DNA from: Henriciella sp.
GTDB lineage: Bacteria > Pseudomonadota > Alphaproteobacteria > Caulobacterales > Hyphomonadaceae
DNA: 64,000 nucleotides
Assembly (NCBI GenBank): GCA_017642885.1
Contig: JAEPOM010000006.1
Span: 62,001-126,000, forward strand
Direction: 5' to 3'
The notes under the pieces were generated by a model. That model worked only from the letters and a program-made list of their open reading frames with translations, was not told where the DNA came from and did no database searches. The translations under genes and the position numbers were made by a program. Of the stretch, positions 36,250-45,904 are shown piece by piece. Position 1 is the stretch's first letter, and the number at the start of each line of letters is the position of its first letter.

Positions 36250-37017
36250 CAGGTCCGCCAGAACTGGGCGCAATTCGTTCAGTAGGTCCTGCGGGATAAG
36301 ACCTGGGCCCACGCGTAGACTGGCGTCGCCATGCAACCAAACGCCCGCGCAAGCTGCATCGAACGCAGGCATCGCTTGCGCGAGTAATCCAGCGATCATG
36401 CCTGCAAGCACGTCACCGGTTCCGGCTTTGGCGAGATATGGAGACGCGTGACGGTTCTCGGCCAAGCGCCCGTCGGGCGCGGCGATGAGCGTTCGCGATC
36501 CCTTTAATACGACCACCATGTTTAATTGCTTCGCAACGTCCGTGACTCTTTGCGCAGGGTCGTCGCCAATCTTTCCAAAATATCGCTCAAACTCGCCAGC
36601 ATGCGGTGTGATCACCTGAGTCGCGTGCTTGAGCTCACCGCAGAGCCGGATCGCGTCCGCATCCAACACCAACCCTAGCGCCCGATGGGATGCCTTAATC
36701 ATCTCGGCGGATAGAGAATCGCAGCCGCCTGGTCCTGCCAGGATCACGCTCGGGCGATTGATCGCCTCTAGTCCTTCTTCGCGCACCATGATGTCGGCAG
36801 GCAGCGTTGCGCGATAGACTAGGGCTTGTTCGGCGCTCAATACGGTGACGAGGCCGCTGCCAACGCGCGAACTCGCCTCGGCCGCGAGACGCGTTGCACC
36901 CGTGTATGCCGTCGCTCCCATAAGGACGGTATGTCCGCGTGAATATTTATGGTCGTCCGCACGCGGTCGCAGCAAGGCACCGCGCCAGAGGTCAGGAGTG
37001 TTGGATAGAGTCTTCAC
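36241..37017 (-). CDS. ADP-dependent NAD(P)H-hydrate dehydratase (dehydratase domain only)
   Basis: This enzyme repairs damaged NAD(P)HX using ADP. The 258-residue protein has the ribokinase-like fold with HTVLMGATAYTGATRLAAEASSRVGSGLVTVL, the TPHAGEFERYFG segment and the catalytic GTGDVLAGMIAGLLAQ. In most bacteria this domain is fused to an N-terminal epimerase; here that domain is absent, with only 57 bases separating the start from the upstream trmFO stop. The epimerase may be elsewhere. It is downstream of trmFO on the same strand. Confidence 0.9.
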   Translation of the reverse strand: MKTLSNTPDLWRGALLRPRADDHKYSRGHTVLMGATAYTGATRLAAEASSRVGSGLVTVLSAEQALVYRATLPADIMVREEGLEAINRPSVILAGPGGCDSLSAEMIKASHRALGLVLDADAIRLCGELKHATQVITPHAGEFERYFGKIGDDPAQRVTDVAKQLNMVVVLKGSRTLIAAPDGRLAENRHASPYLAKAGTGDVLAGMIAGLLAQAMPAFDAACAGVWLHGDASLRVGPGLIPQDLLNELRPVLADLLA

Positions 37018-37074
37018 CCCAGATATATGCGGCCGAGAAATGTCGAACGCTAGCAGTTTCCACTAAAAACCTGC

Positions 37075-38490
37075 TTAGGCGGGAACTGAATCCATCTGGT
37101 CCGCCAGCCATGCATCCACATCGGTCAGCGCGCGAGCGGCCTGCGAACGCTTCTTCGCACGGCCTTTGTCTTTGCCTCGGAGGCGTTTACCGGTTTCGGG
37201 ATCCTTGGTTTGGACCGTATCCGGGTCAGCTGGCGGAAAGAGGCCGAAATTGATGTTCATCGGTTGGAACGTCGCTTTGCCTTCTAGGTGACCACCCGTA
37301 ATATGTTTCACGAGCGCGCCCAGTGCGGTGGTTTCGGGAGGATTGCTCACGTCTCTGCCTAGCCGCTCAGCTGCAGCGAACCGACCTGCGAGCAGCCCCA
37401 TTGCTGCGCTTTCGACATACCCTTCAACGCCCGTGACTTGCCCGGCGAAGCGTATACGCGGCAAGGACTTCAGACGAAGTCGTTCGTCGAGCAGTTTGGG
37501 TGAATTCAGGAACGTATTTCGGTGAATACCGCCTAGCCGCGCAAATTGCGCGTTTTCCAAGCCCGGAATGGCACGGAAGATCTCAGACTGCGCGCCGTAT
37601 TTCAATTTGGTCTGGAACCCGACCATATTCCACAAGGTGCCCAGAGCGTTGTCCTGTCGAAGCTGTACAATAGCGTGAGCCTTCACTTCCGGATTGTGCG
37701 GATTAGTGAGCCCGACAGGTTTCATCGGTCCAAACCGAAGCGTTTCGCGTCCCCGCTCAGCCATGACTTCAATCGGAAGGCATCCCTCGAAATAGGGGGT
37801 GTCCTTTTCCCAATCCTTGAACTCGGTTTTCTCGCCTTCAATCAGCGCATCAATGAAGGCATTGTATTGCGCTTCATCCATCGGGCAGTTGATGTAGGCA
37901 GCAGTGTCGCCGTGTGGTCCTGGTTTGTCATAGCGCGACTGACGCCACGCTTTGTCCATGTCGATGCTGTCCAAGTAGACGATCGGCGCAATGGCATCAA
38001 AGAATGCGAGATCCTCTACTCCCGTATGCGCACGAATTGCTTCAGCCAGGGGCAGCGAAGTCAGAGGTCCAGTCGCGATGATCACACTATCCCAATCTTC
38101 AGGCGGCAGACCAGCGATCTCTTCCCGCACGATGGTTATCATCGGGTGGGCTTCGAGCTGCGCCGTGACGGCCTCGGCAAAGCCTTCGCGATCGACTGCT
38201 AGCGCACTCCCGGCTGGAACCTGGTGTTTATCAGCGGTTGGTATGATTATGCCATTAGCGCGGCGCATTTCTTCATGCAGGACGCCCACCGCATTCAGTT
38301 CATGATCGTCAGAGCGAAATGAGTTTGAGCAGACCAGTTCCGCGAGCTTGTCGGTCTGATGTGCATCCGTCCCTTTGACCCCGCGCATTTCGTGCAAAAT
38401 GACAGGTACGCCCATATTCGCAGCTTGCCAGGCGGCTTCGGAGCCAGCCATGCCGCCGCCGATAATGTGGATAGGTTTGATCTCGCTCAT
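37075..38490 (-). CDS. trmFO: Folate/FAD-dependent tRNA uridine-54 methyltransferase
   Basis: TrmFO makes ribothymidine at position 54 of tRNA using methylenetetrahydrofolate and FAD. The 471-residue protein starts with [21 protein letters not shown] (FAD-binding GxGxxG-like loop) and contains the family stretches [38 protein letters not shown] and [11 protein letters not shown] Lys/Arg-rich C-terminal tail is typical for this group. It is divergent from pmbA over 83 bases. Confidence 0.97.
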   Translation of the reverse strand: MSEIKPIHIIGGGMAGSEAAWQAANMGVPVILHEMRGVKGTDAHQTDKLAELVCSNSFRSDDHELNAVGVLHEEMRRANGIIIPTADKHQVPAGSALAVDREGFAEAVTAQLEAHPMITIVREEIAGLPPEDWDSVIIATGPLTSLPLAEAIRAHTGVEDLAFFDAIAPIVYLDSIDMDKAWRQSRYDKPGPHGDTAAYINCPMDEAQYNAFIDALIEGEKTEFKDWEKDTPYFEGCLPIEVMAERGRETLRFGPMKPVGLTNPHNPEVKAHAIVQLRQDNALGTLWNMVGFQTKLKYGAQSEIFRAIPGLENAQFARLGGIHRNTFLNSPKLLDERLRLKSLPRIRFAGQVTGVEGYVESAAMGLLAGRFAAAERLGRDVSNPPETTALGALVKHITGGHLEGKATFQPMNINFGLFPPADPDTVQTKDPETGKRLRGKDKGRAKKRSQAARALTDVDAWLADQMDSVPA

Positions 38491-38573
38491 TTGGGCGATT
38501 TGCGTCTGATCACCTGCGACGTCAAGCGCAAGGGCGCAGACTGGGGGTAGGCAATCCGAAAGGCGCTCTCTAA

Positions 38574-39929
38574 ATGAGGCGCATGACGACTGATCAACTA
38601 TCCCCCGAATCGATCCTTTCCAATCTGCTCGAGACCTGCAGCAAGGCCGGTGCGACTGGCGCTGATGTGTCCTATGGTCGTTCAGACGGCGTCAGCGTCG
38701 ATGTAAGGGAAGGCAAGCTGGAGGGCATTGAACGCTCCGAAGCGCAAGGCGTTTCTCTGCGTTGCATGTTTGGTCAGAGACAAGCCTCCGTTTCTGGCTC
38801 GGACGTATCCGAAGCCGGCCTGATCGCGCTCGCGGAACGCTGCGTTGCGATGGCGAAAGTCGTCCCCGAAGATCCGTATTGCGGTCTCGCCCCAGTAGAA
38901 GACCTCGCTAAGGATCTTCCTGATCTTGATGTCTCAGGCGATGGCGAAATTCCAACGGATACCTTGGAACGCGACGCAATTGCGGCCGAAGCCGCCGCAC
39001 TCGCAGTTCCAGGCGTTCAACAAGTATCGGGTTGCGGCAATGGCTGGAGCACCAGCGAACGCTGGGTGGCCACTTCAAATGGGTTCTCTTCCTATCGGTT
39101 GAGTGGATCGACCGGTCTTGGACTGGCCGCCGTGGCCGAGAAAGATGGTGCGATGGAGCGCGATTATGAAAGTCGTTCTGTCAGACGTCTGGAAGACCGA
39201 CCCTCGGCGGAAGAGATCGGACGCATTGCCGGGGAACGCACTGTCGCGCGTCTGGGCTCGCGTAAAGTCAAAACACAGACCGGTACGGTCATTTATGATC
39301 GCCGTGTCGCTGGCAGCCTTATTGGCGCGTACCTATCCGCAATTAGCGGACCGAGCGTCGCGCGCGGAGTGTCCTTCCTGAAAGACTCTCTGGGAAAGCA
39401 AGTGTTCGCTTCCGGTGTGAACCTCATCGATGACCCGCTCAGAAGGCGTGGAATGGGCAGCCGGGTGCATGACGGCGAAGGTCGCGCCGTATCCAGAGCG
39501 AAACTGGTTGAAAATGGCGTCCTCACACGCTGGTTGTTGAACGGCTCTTCGGCCAAGCAGCTGGGTGTGGCACCGAACGGATATGCTAGCGGCGGTTTTG
39601 GATCAACGCCGGGCGTAGGCGTCTCCAACGCCTATATCGAAGCGGGCTCACAAACTCCTGAAGAGATGATGCGAAGCTCAGGCGAGGGCCTTCTGGTCAC
39701 CGACATGTTCGGGCCGTCAATCAATCCAAACACGGGCGATTACTCTGTCGGCGTCGCGGGTTTTTGGTTCGAAGGCGGTGAGATCCAGTATCCCGTCTCC
39801 GAGGTGACCATCGCTGGGGATCTACCCGGCATGTTCGCTCGCTTGGCGCCTGCGTCCGATCTGGAGTTTCGAGGGTCTCGAGATGCGCCATCGCTTTTGA
39901 TTGAGGGTATGTCGATTGCCGGTGAGTGA
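38574..39929 (+). CDS. pmbA: PmbA/TldE-family metalloprotease subunit
   Basis: TldE/PmbA is the partner of the TldD protease that processes small peptides such as microcins and antitoxins. The 451-residue protein has the N-terminal [31 protein letters not shown] and the C-terminal [27 protein letters not shown]...[14 protein letters not shown] typical of the family. It lacks an HExxH motif, as TldE proteins do. tldD is not in the window. ATG 38574 was used; ATG 38583 is equally open. It overlaps the next gene by 8 bases. Confidence 0.94.
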   Translation: MRRMTTDQLSPESILSNLLETCSKAGATGADVSYGRSDGVSVDVREGKLEGIERSEAQGVSLRCMFGQRQASVSGSDVSEAGLIALAERCVAMAKVVPEDPYCGLAPVEDLAKDLPDLDVSGDGEIPTDTLERDAIAAEAAALAVPGVQQVSGCGNGWSTSERWVATSNGFSSYRLSGSTGLGLAAVAEKDGAMERDYESRSVRRLEDRPSAEEIGRIAGERTVARLGSRKVKTQTGTVIYDRRVAGSLIGAYLSAISGPSVARGVSFLKDSLGKQVFASGVNLIDDPLRRRGMGSRVHDGEGRAVSRAKLVENGVLTRWLLNGSSAKQLGVAPNGYASGGFGSTPGVGVSNAYIEAGSQTPEEMMRSSGEGLLVTDMFGPSINPNTGDYSVGVAGFWFEGGEIQYPVSEVTIAGDLPGMFARLAPASDLEFRGSRDAPSLLIEGMSIAGE

Positions 39930-41031
39930 TCTCGACCGAGAAGATCTTGAGATATTGAGATCAGTAGCCCGTGAAGCGGCCGAACTCGCTGTCGATTATT
40001 TTGAACGTTCTGACGTTCGGTTCTGGGATAAGTCGAAAGGTAACCCTGTGACCGAGGCCGATCTTGCGGTCAACAATCTGATCCAGGAACGATTGATGAG
40101 CGCCCGCCCGGATTATGGCTGGCTCTCCGAAGAAACGGCTATCAACAATGATACGCGCACCGCAAAGCGTGTCTGGATCGTGGACCCGATTGATGGAACC
40201 CGCGCATTCATGCGTCAGGAGCCATATTGGTGCATCGGGCTCGGTGTCCTTGACGAGGGTCTTCCGCGCGCCGCAGTGGTCCGTGCACCTATGCTTGGTG
40301 AAACCTATTCGGCCCTACGTGGCGGTGGCGCCTGGCTCAACGGCAAGCCCATCGAGGTGACAGATTGCGCTCAGGAAAGTGGCTGCAGCATCATCACCAA
40401 TGAAGGCATGCTGACTCATCCAGCCTGGCCCGTCCCGTGGCCTGCTGTCGATCTCGTTCGTCCCAAACCTAACGCGACGCTTATCCGCATGTGTTGGGTG
40501 GCCGCCGGAAAGGCAGATGCAGCGCTCACTCTTTGGCGCAAATCCGACTGGGATCTGGCTGCGGGAACGCTGATCGTAGAGGAGGCAGGTGGCGTCGCGA
40601 CAACCCACCTTGGTGAACCCTACCTTTTCAATCGGGGCGAACCTGCACAAAGAAGTCTGTTGGCGGCTGGAAAGGCCCTGCATTCCCTGTTATCAGCGCG
40701 AGTCAAAGGCGTCAGACTGCCAGATCCAAACTGGACCGTGCGCCCTTATGATCAGACACAGACGACGGAGCGCCAGGCCATGGGCGAAACTGCTACTTCA
40801 AAACAACTCCTTCACCTCGTCATTGGAGGTGAACTGAAAGACGTCACCGACGTGCAGTTCGAAGACCTTTCAAAAATCGACTTTGTTGGGGCCTTTGCCA
40901 GCTACAAAGAAGCGTATGATGCCTGGAAAGGCGCGGCGCAAAGAACGGTAGACAGCGCGGAGACGCGTTACTTCATTCTGCATGCGCACAAGCTGCTCGA
41001 TCCAGAGACAGGTGATCATCATCACATCTAG
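39922..41031 (+). CDS. Inositol-monophosphatase-family enzyme fused to a DUF4170 domain
   Basis: This 369-residue protein starts at GTG 39922, inside the pmbA 3' end. Residues 1-285 are an Mg-dependent IMPase/CysQ-type phosphatase: GNPVTEADLAVN, WLSEET, VDPIDGTRAFMR and the C-terminal KSDWDLAAGTLIVEEAGG. Residues from about 287 on match DUF4170 (KQLLHLVIGGELKDVTDVQFED...). In relatives these are usually two genes; here one frame joins them. An internal ATG at 40780, with GGAG nine bases upstream, could also give the DUF4170 part separately. Confidence 0.9.
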   Translation: MSDLDREDLEILRSVAREAAELAVDYFERSDVRFWDKSKGNPVTEADLAVNNLIQERLMSARPDYGWLSEETAINNDTRTAKRVWIVDPIDGTRAFMRQEPYWCIGLGVLDEGLPRAAVVRAPMLGETYSALRGGGAWLNGKPIEVTDCAQESGCSIITNEGMLTHPAWPVPWPAVDLVRPKPNATLIRMCWVAAGKADAALTLWRKSDWDLAAGTLIVEEAGGVATTHLGEPYLFNRGEPAQRSLLAAGKALHSLLSARVKGVRLPDPNWTVRPYDQTQTTERQAMGETATSKQLLHLVIGGELKDVTDVQFEDLSKIDFVGAFASYKEAYDAWKGAAQRTVDSAETRYFILHAHKLLDPETGDHHHI

Positions 41032-42838
41032 TCCCGCCAAAGAACGCAACAGGCGGTCTTTGGCCCGATTATTGGGCAAACATTTCTGGCCGCATCGCAA
41101 CTGGTTCATTGCTGGAACCCTGTTTGCTGTTTTGACGTCAATCTGCGCTGTCGGATATGGCGCTGTATTGGGATATGTCGGTAATTCTATCCAATGTCAG
41201 ATTGAAGGTGGCACCGGAGACGCCTGCGATTCGGTGCAGACGATCGCGCAAAGCGTCGGCCTGACCGCATCAAGCGGCTGGATCTGGTTCGGGATCTACG
41301 CCATCATCGCGCTGACCGCCGTTCGGGCGATATCCATGTATGCGATGAATATGCTGAACAATACCGGCGTACAGCGCGGTCTGGTATCCATTCAAAGCGT
41401 TCAGTTCGATGCGCTCACGGATGGCGATTATGCCCGTGTGGCGGGGGATAATTCCGGAGGATTTGTCTCTCGTTTCATCAACGATGTGACCGCGATCCGA
41501 GATGCAGCTCTCCGATTTGCGAATAACTTCACGAAAAGCCTCGTAACGATTATCGGCGTGCTTGTGGTGCTGTTGATCGTCGACTGGCAATTGGCAGTCA
41601 TCATCCTGGTCGTTTACCCGCTTGCGCTAGGACCGGTAATTGCGCTTGGGAACTCCATTCGCGCGCGTTCCAAGAAAGCGCAGCATCAGATCGGCGAAGT
41701 CACGGCGTTGGTATCGGAAGGTCTGCAATCTGCGCGGGTCGTAAAGGCCTACGGGTTGGAGGGATACCAGAAGGAGCGCGGTAAGAACGGTTTTGCCGAG
41801 CGATCCCGGCTTTTTCTCCGCGTGCTGTCGCAACGTGCCGCTGTCGATCCGGTGCTAGAAGTCGTTGGCGGGATTGCGATCGCCGCTCTGCTTGGTTTTG
41901 TGTCCTTCCGAATCGCCGAAGGCACCAACACGCTCGGGGATTTGCTCGCAATCATCGCTCTAATCGGCGTTGCGTCACCTGAAGTGCGTGCACTCGGATC
42001 CATTACAGCGGTGGCTCAAGAAGGCGCGGCCGCAGCGGACCGGGTCTATGAGATCATAGACGCCCCGGCGACCGTGACAGACAAGCCAGAAGCGCAAAAA
42101 ATCGCCAATGCCAACGGCGAGATAGCGTTTGAAGATGTGCATTTTTCCTATCCGGACGGAACCGAAGCACTCAAGGGATTGAGTTTTGCGACCCGACCCG
42201 GAGAAACAGTCGCGATAGTCGGGCCAAGTGGTGCTGGAAAGTCCACCATCTTCAATTTGATCCTCAGGCTTTATGACGCAACGACGGGAAGCGTGAAGGT
42301 CGATGGGCTTGATGTTCGCGAATTGGATTCGAATTCCCTGCGCGGGGCGACAGCGCTCGTATCGCAGGATACCGCCTTGTTCGACGATACGATTGCTTCA
42401 AATATCGCTTTAGGGCGCTTGGGCGCCGATGCTTCCGAGATCGAAGCCGCCGCGCGTGCGGCTAACGCGAACGATTTCATCCTGGAGTTGCCTGATGGTT
42501 ACGCGTCACAAGCAGGGGAGATGGGGCGCAACCTGTCTGGAGGTCAAAGGCAGCGCGTCGCGCTGGCCCGCGCCATCCTGCGCGATGCGCCTATTCTGAT
42601 GCTGGACGAAGCCACTTCGGCGCTGGATGCGGAAAGCGAGGCCAAGGTTCAGGCTGCACTCGCGGAATTCGCCGTGAACCGGACAACTCTCATCATCGCG
42701 CACCGACTATCAACCGTTCGCGCGGCCGATCGCATCATCGTCGTCGACGATGGTCGCGTTGTTGAAACGGGTCCGCATGATGAGTTGATGGAGCGGAACG
42801 GCGTCTACCGGAAACTGGTAGAGTTGCAGCTCAGCTAG
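41012..42838 (+). CDS. ABC exporter, MsbA-like half-transporter
   Basis: This half-transporter of about 608 residues combines six transmembrane helices and an ATPase domain. GTG 41012 was chosen; the frame runs further upstream into the previous gene. Walker A is GPSGAGKST, the signature LSGGQRQRVALARAIL and Walker B ILMLDEATSALDAESE, followed by the H-loop IIAHRLSTV. It resembles the MsbA/lipid A exporter family, and the pmbA-IMPase-DUF4170 context fits a LPS-related locus in other alphaproteobacteria, but the cargo is not proven. A 25-residue cysteine-containing extracellular loop lies between helices 1 and 2. Confidence 0.9.
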   Translation: MIIITSSPAKERNRRSLARLLGKHFWPHRNWFIAGTLFAVLTSICAVGYGAVLGYVGNSIQCQIEGGTGDACDSVQTIAQSVGLTASSGWIWFGIYAIIALTAVRAISMYAMNMLNNTGVQRGLVSIQSVQFDALTDGDYARVAGDNSGGFVSRFINDVTAIRDAALRFANNFTKSLVTIIGVLVVLLIVDWQLAVIILVVYPLALGPVIALGNSIRARSKKAQHQIGEVTALVSEGLQSARVVKAYGLEGYQKERGKNGFAERSRLFLRVLSQRAAVDPVLEVVGGIAIAALLGFVSFRIAEGTNTLGDLLAIIALIGVASPEVRALGSITAVAQEGAAAADRVYEIIDAPATVTDKPEAQKIANANGEIAFEDVHFSYPDGTEALKGLSFATRPGETVAIVGPSGAGKSTIFNLILRLYDATTGSVKVDGLDVRELDSNSLRGATALVSQDTALFDDTIASNIALGRLGADASEIEAAARAANANDFILELPDGYASQAGEMGRNLSGGQRQRVALARAILRDAPILMLDEATSALDAESEAKVQAALAEFAVNRTTLIIAHRLSTVRAADRIIVVDDGRVVETGPHDELMERNGVYRKLVELQLS

Positions 42839-43506
42839 ACGCCAGCCAGCGGGCGCTCCTGCGGAACTTGAGAAGCTGCGCTCTTTAGGAATCGGGCGAG
42901 TTTTTCAGAACTTTCCGCCCCTTGCACCGCGAGCTGCCGCATCGCGATAAAGGTTGGCACACCCGAAACGCCCATTTGTCGGAACAGATTCTGTTCGCCT
43001 TTAACAGTATCGACATCCGCATCGCTGGCGAGCAGGTCTGAGACGATGTTTGGGTCGAGACCAATCTCAGACGCAATCGTCACCAGGACTTCATGATCGC
43101 CAATATCCAGACCTTTGGAGAAATACGCATCAAAGAGCGCTTCCTTAGCGTCCATGCCGCGCGACTGGCCTTGCGCCCAATGCACCAGACGGTGCGCGTT
43201 AAAGCTATTGGGTCGCCAAGAGATCTTCTCGAAATCGAACGGAATGCCTTCTTCCTGGCCGTATTGAATGAGGGCATCGCGCATCGAATTTGTGCGGTCC
43301 CGGTTTTGATCCGATCCAAATCGCGCTTTCATATAGGCCTTGTAGTCTGTACCGCCGGGGGGGATGGACGGATCCAACTCAAACGGGCGAAACAGAATTT
43401 CGACGTCAAGATCAGGCTCTAGATCCATAGCTCCTTTGAGGCGGCGCAATCCGACCCAACACCAGGGGCAAACCAGATCAGAAACCATTTCGATATGTAG
43501 CGTCAT
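42835..43506 (-). CDS. DsbA-family (FrnE-like) thiol oxidoreductase
   Basis: This 223-residue cytoplasmic thioredoxin-fold protein has no signal peptide. The redox motif is CPWC in EMVSDLVCPWCWVGLRRL. A helical insertion follows, and the cis-proline is in GVSGVPTFIAMRQLAVQGAES, typical of FrnE/DsbA-like 2-hydroxychromene isomerase relatives. It overlaps the DUF2237 gene upstream (ATGA) and the convergent ABC transporter stop by 4 bases. Confidence 0.9.
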   Translation of the reverse strand: MTLHIEMVSDLVCPWCWVGLRRLKGAMDLEPDLDVEILFRPFELDPSIPPGGTDYKAYMKARFGSDQNRDRTNSMRDALIQYGQEEGIPFDFEKISWRPNSFNAHRLVHWAQGQSRGMDAKEALFDAYFSKGLDIGDHEVLVTIASEIGLDPNIVSDLLASDADVDTVKGEQNLFRQMGVSGVPTFIAMRQLAVQGAESSEKLARFLKSAASQVPQERPLAGV

Positions 43507-43892
43507 GGGATAGATCCTTTTTCCGCGTGGGCTTTGAGGTGCGCCAGATCCACAATGGAAAGCGTCTTGTAATGTGTTGCGCTCAGGTCAACCGGCGGCG
43601 CGACGCCCATTTGTCGAGCTTCTTCCCATCTCGATGCGCAAAGACACCATTTGTCACCCGGCTTGAGGCCGGGAAACTGAAATTCGGGTCGGGGTGTGAT
43701 CAAATCATTCCCGCGATTGAAGCTGTATTGAAGGAACTCGGCTGTGACGGTCACGCAGACAGTGTGCATCCCGTGATCCATCGGCCCGGTATTGCAGCAA
43801 CCGTCACGGAAGAAGCCCGTCAAAGGCGATTGACTACATGACGCGAGTTCATTCCCCAGCACGTTCTTCGCTGTTTTGACAACATTAGTCAT
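43503..43892 (-). CDS. DUF2237 family protein
   Basis: This 129-residue protein matches DUF2237: NVLGNELASCSQSPLTGFFRDGCCNTGPMDHGMHTVCVTVTAEFLQYSFNRGNDLITPRPEFQFPGLKPGDKWCLCASRW. Several conserved cysteines suggest metal or redox chemistry; the family function is unknown. ATG 43892 overlaps the desaturase stop, and its own stop overlaps the DsbA start, forming a coupled three-gene unit. Confidence 0.9.
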   Translation of the reverse strand: MTNVVKTAKNVLGNELASCSQSPLTGFFRDGCCNTGPMDHGMHTVCVTVTAEFLQYSFNRGNDLITPRPEFQFPGLKPGDKWCLCASRWEEARQMGVAPPVDLSATHYKTLSIVDLAHLKAHAEKGSIP

Positions 43893-44845
43893 GTCGCAGG
43901 AACGCTTTGAGGCTTGTTCGCTGCAGACCGTAGAACGCCCCAATATCCGCGCTGGACCTCCATTTGGGCCGTTACGCCTTTCTGATCCAACATCCGGTGA
44001 GCTTCGGCCAGGCGATAGAAGGGAAGGTGCATGAACATATGATGCTCACAATGATAGTTCACCCAGTAAGGGGCTATGAACACTCGTTCGAGCAGGCTCG
44101 CTCGCGTGGTGCGCGCATGCCGCATCGGATCATCATGATCTGGAACGACCGCATGCTCGGCTATGTTGCGAAGCCGCGTGATCATCATGTTCCAAGTCGC
44201 CATGGGCAAGATCCAGAGGACAAAGAACGCCCACCAATGCCCCAGGAGCGTCAGAATCGCCAATATGGCTGCATTCGTAACCAGAAACGGGATAACCGCC
44301 TCTCGCGCGTTCTGAGAGCGGTTTTCAGCGCCTTTTTTATTGCGAATGCCTATGCCCAGCGCATTCGATAACTGATTGACGCGCTGCTTGTAAAAAGTCT
44401 GCCCGGTTAAATCGCGAATGATCTTGCGACGAAGCGAGGATGTAGTGATCGGGAAGGGCGCCGATAGTATGAGATCCGGATCTTCCGGCTGTTGCGCGAA
44501 TTTATGGTGTTGCAGGTGATACGGACGATATGCTTTCAGACTGCCCCCAATCGGGGCGCCCGAAAGCCAGTGTCCAAAGAAATGATTCAGCGTTTTATTC
44601 TGAGAAAGGCCGCCATGGGCAGCCTCATGCATTAGAACGGCCAGTCCGAGCTGCCGCGCGCCAATAACTGGAACGGCGAGTATGATCAGCCACGGTTGCC
44701 AGATCGCCGCCGCCATAGCGAGGCCGATCACGACCCAGGCGTGGACAACCATTCCAAGCCCCAAAAGGTCTGATCGACGGGACACATGGTCCCATTCTTC
44801 TCGGCTGAACAGATCAAGCGGGCGGATTCGTTTCGCAGCGGCCAT
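43889..44845 (-). CDS. Membrane fatty acid desaturase
   Basis: This di-iron membrane desaturase has about 318 residues. Three histidine boxes are visible: HEAAHGG, HLQHHKF and HCEHHMF, separated by hydrophobic helices. Membrane fatty acids, or carotenoid-type substrates in related proteins, are possible. ATG 44845 was preferred over a TTG 36 bases upstream. It heads the desaturase-DUF2237-DsbA run. It lies 44 bases downstream of ubiA on the same strand. Confidence 0.92.
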   Translation of the reverse strand: MAAAKRIRPLDLFSREEWDHVSRRSDLLGLGMVVHAWVVIGLAMAAAIWQPWLIILAVPVIGARQLGLAVLMHEAAHGGLSQNKTLNHFFGHWLSGAPIGGSLKAYRPYHLQHHKFAQQPEDPDLILSAPFPITTSSLRRKIIRDLTGQTFYKQRVNQLSNALGIGIRNKKGAENRSQNAREAVIPFLVTNAAILAILTLLGHWWAFFVLWILPMATWNMMITRLRNIAEHAVVPDHDDPMRHARTTRASLLERVFIAPYWVNYHCEHHMFMHLPFYRLAEAHRMLDQKGVTAQMEVQRGYWGVLRSAANKPQSVPAT

Positions 44846-44888
44846 ATCTCGATAATACAGCCTTTTCCTAAGGGCAGACAAGCATGTC

Positions 44889-45830
44889 CTAGAGCAATGC
44901 CGCGATTGTCAGGCCGGCTAGGATGATTGCGCCGGCCCAGACATTCGACTTGAACATAGCAAGAGAGAATGCTTCGCGGTCTTTGGAGAGGGTCGACACC
45001 TGCCAAATGCCATGCGCCAGGAAGGCGAGAGCCAGAAGCGCCCCAATACGACCGGCACCCGCAAAGTATGCTCCAAGGAAGATCAGCGCCGTCGCCGCCA
45101 TGTGAAAGACGAAAATCCCGGTCAGAACCTTGTCTCCAAACAGTCGAGCGGTCGATTTCACGCCAACCAGTTCATCGTCATTTCGATCTTGCAGAGCATA
45201 AATCGTGTCATATGCGACGGTCCAGCAAACTAGACCGAGATAGAAGACCACAGTTGCGCCTGTGACGCTGGTCGCCGTCGCGGCCCCTACCAGAACGCCA
45301 AAATTGAACGTGAAGCCTAGCCAGGCCTGTGGCCACCAGGTGATGCGCTTCATGTACGGATAGGCTGCGACCAGCGGTATCGCGAGCAGCGCGACTATTT
45401 TGGCATCAAACGGGAGGAAAGCCCATACGAAGAAGCCAACCGCGAGCTGCGCCCCGAGGAACACGTAAGCCTGGGATAAGGTCAAATCTCCTGCAGGAAG
45501 TGGCCTTTCTGCTGTTCGGGCGACTTCGGCATCCACATCGCGATCTCGAATATCGTTCCATGTGCAACCGGCGCCTCGCATCGCGATAGCACCAATGGCG
45601 AACAGGATGATCCACACCAGATCCATCCATGCAAATCCACCCGGAACCCGCATGAGAGCGAGGCCAATCCAGCAAGGCAGCAGCAACAACCATATGCCGA
45701 CTGGGCGATCCCAGCGCGCAAGCGCCACATATGGACGACTCTCTTCTTGCAACTGACGCAACCAACCGGGCAGGGCGCTGTCTAGCGGAATGCCACGACG
45801 TTCGTCCTCGTGGGAATCAAACTCAGTCAT
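44889..45830 (-). CDS. ubiA: 4-hydroxybenzoate polyprenyltransferase
   Basis: UbiA attaches the polyprenyl tail to 4-hydroxybenzoate in ubiquinone synthesis. The 313-residue membrane protein has about eight helices and both aspartate-rich prenyl-diphosphate motifs: NDIRDRDVDAEVARTAERPLPAG and LQDRNDDELVGVKSTARLFG. It is divergent from rsmE over 74 bases. Confidence 0.96.
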   Translation of the reverse strand: MTEFDSHEDERRGIPLDSALPGWLRQLQEESRPYVALARWDRPVGIWLLLLPCWIGLALMRVPGGFAWMDLVWIILFAIGAIAMRGAGCTWNDIRDRDVDAEVARTAERPLPAGDLTLSQAYVFLGAQLAVGFFVWAFLPFDAKIVALLAIPLVAAYPYMKRITWWPQAWLGFTFNFGVLVGAATATSVTGATVVFYLGLVCWTVAYDTIYALQDRNDDELVGVKSTARLFGDKVLTGIFVFHMAATALIFLGAYFAGAGRIGALLALAFLAHGIWQVSTLSKDREAFSLAMFKSNVWAGAIILAGLTIAALL

Positions 45831-45904
45831 GCGCTCTCTATAGCGGTTTTTATTTGTCGCGCCATGACTTAACGCGGCAATCAGAGCGGCCTATAGACCG
45901 CTGG

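Noticed and set aside
41012-42838. Assigning the ABC exporter as msbA
   Set aside because: Sequence is MsbA-like, but no lpx or waa gene is adjacent to prove lipid A as cargo, so no symbol is given.
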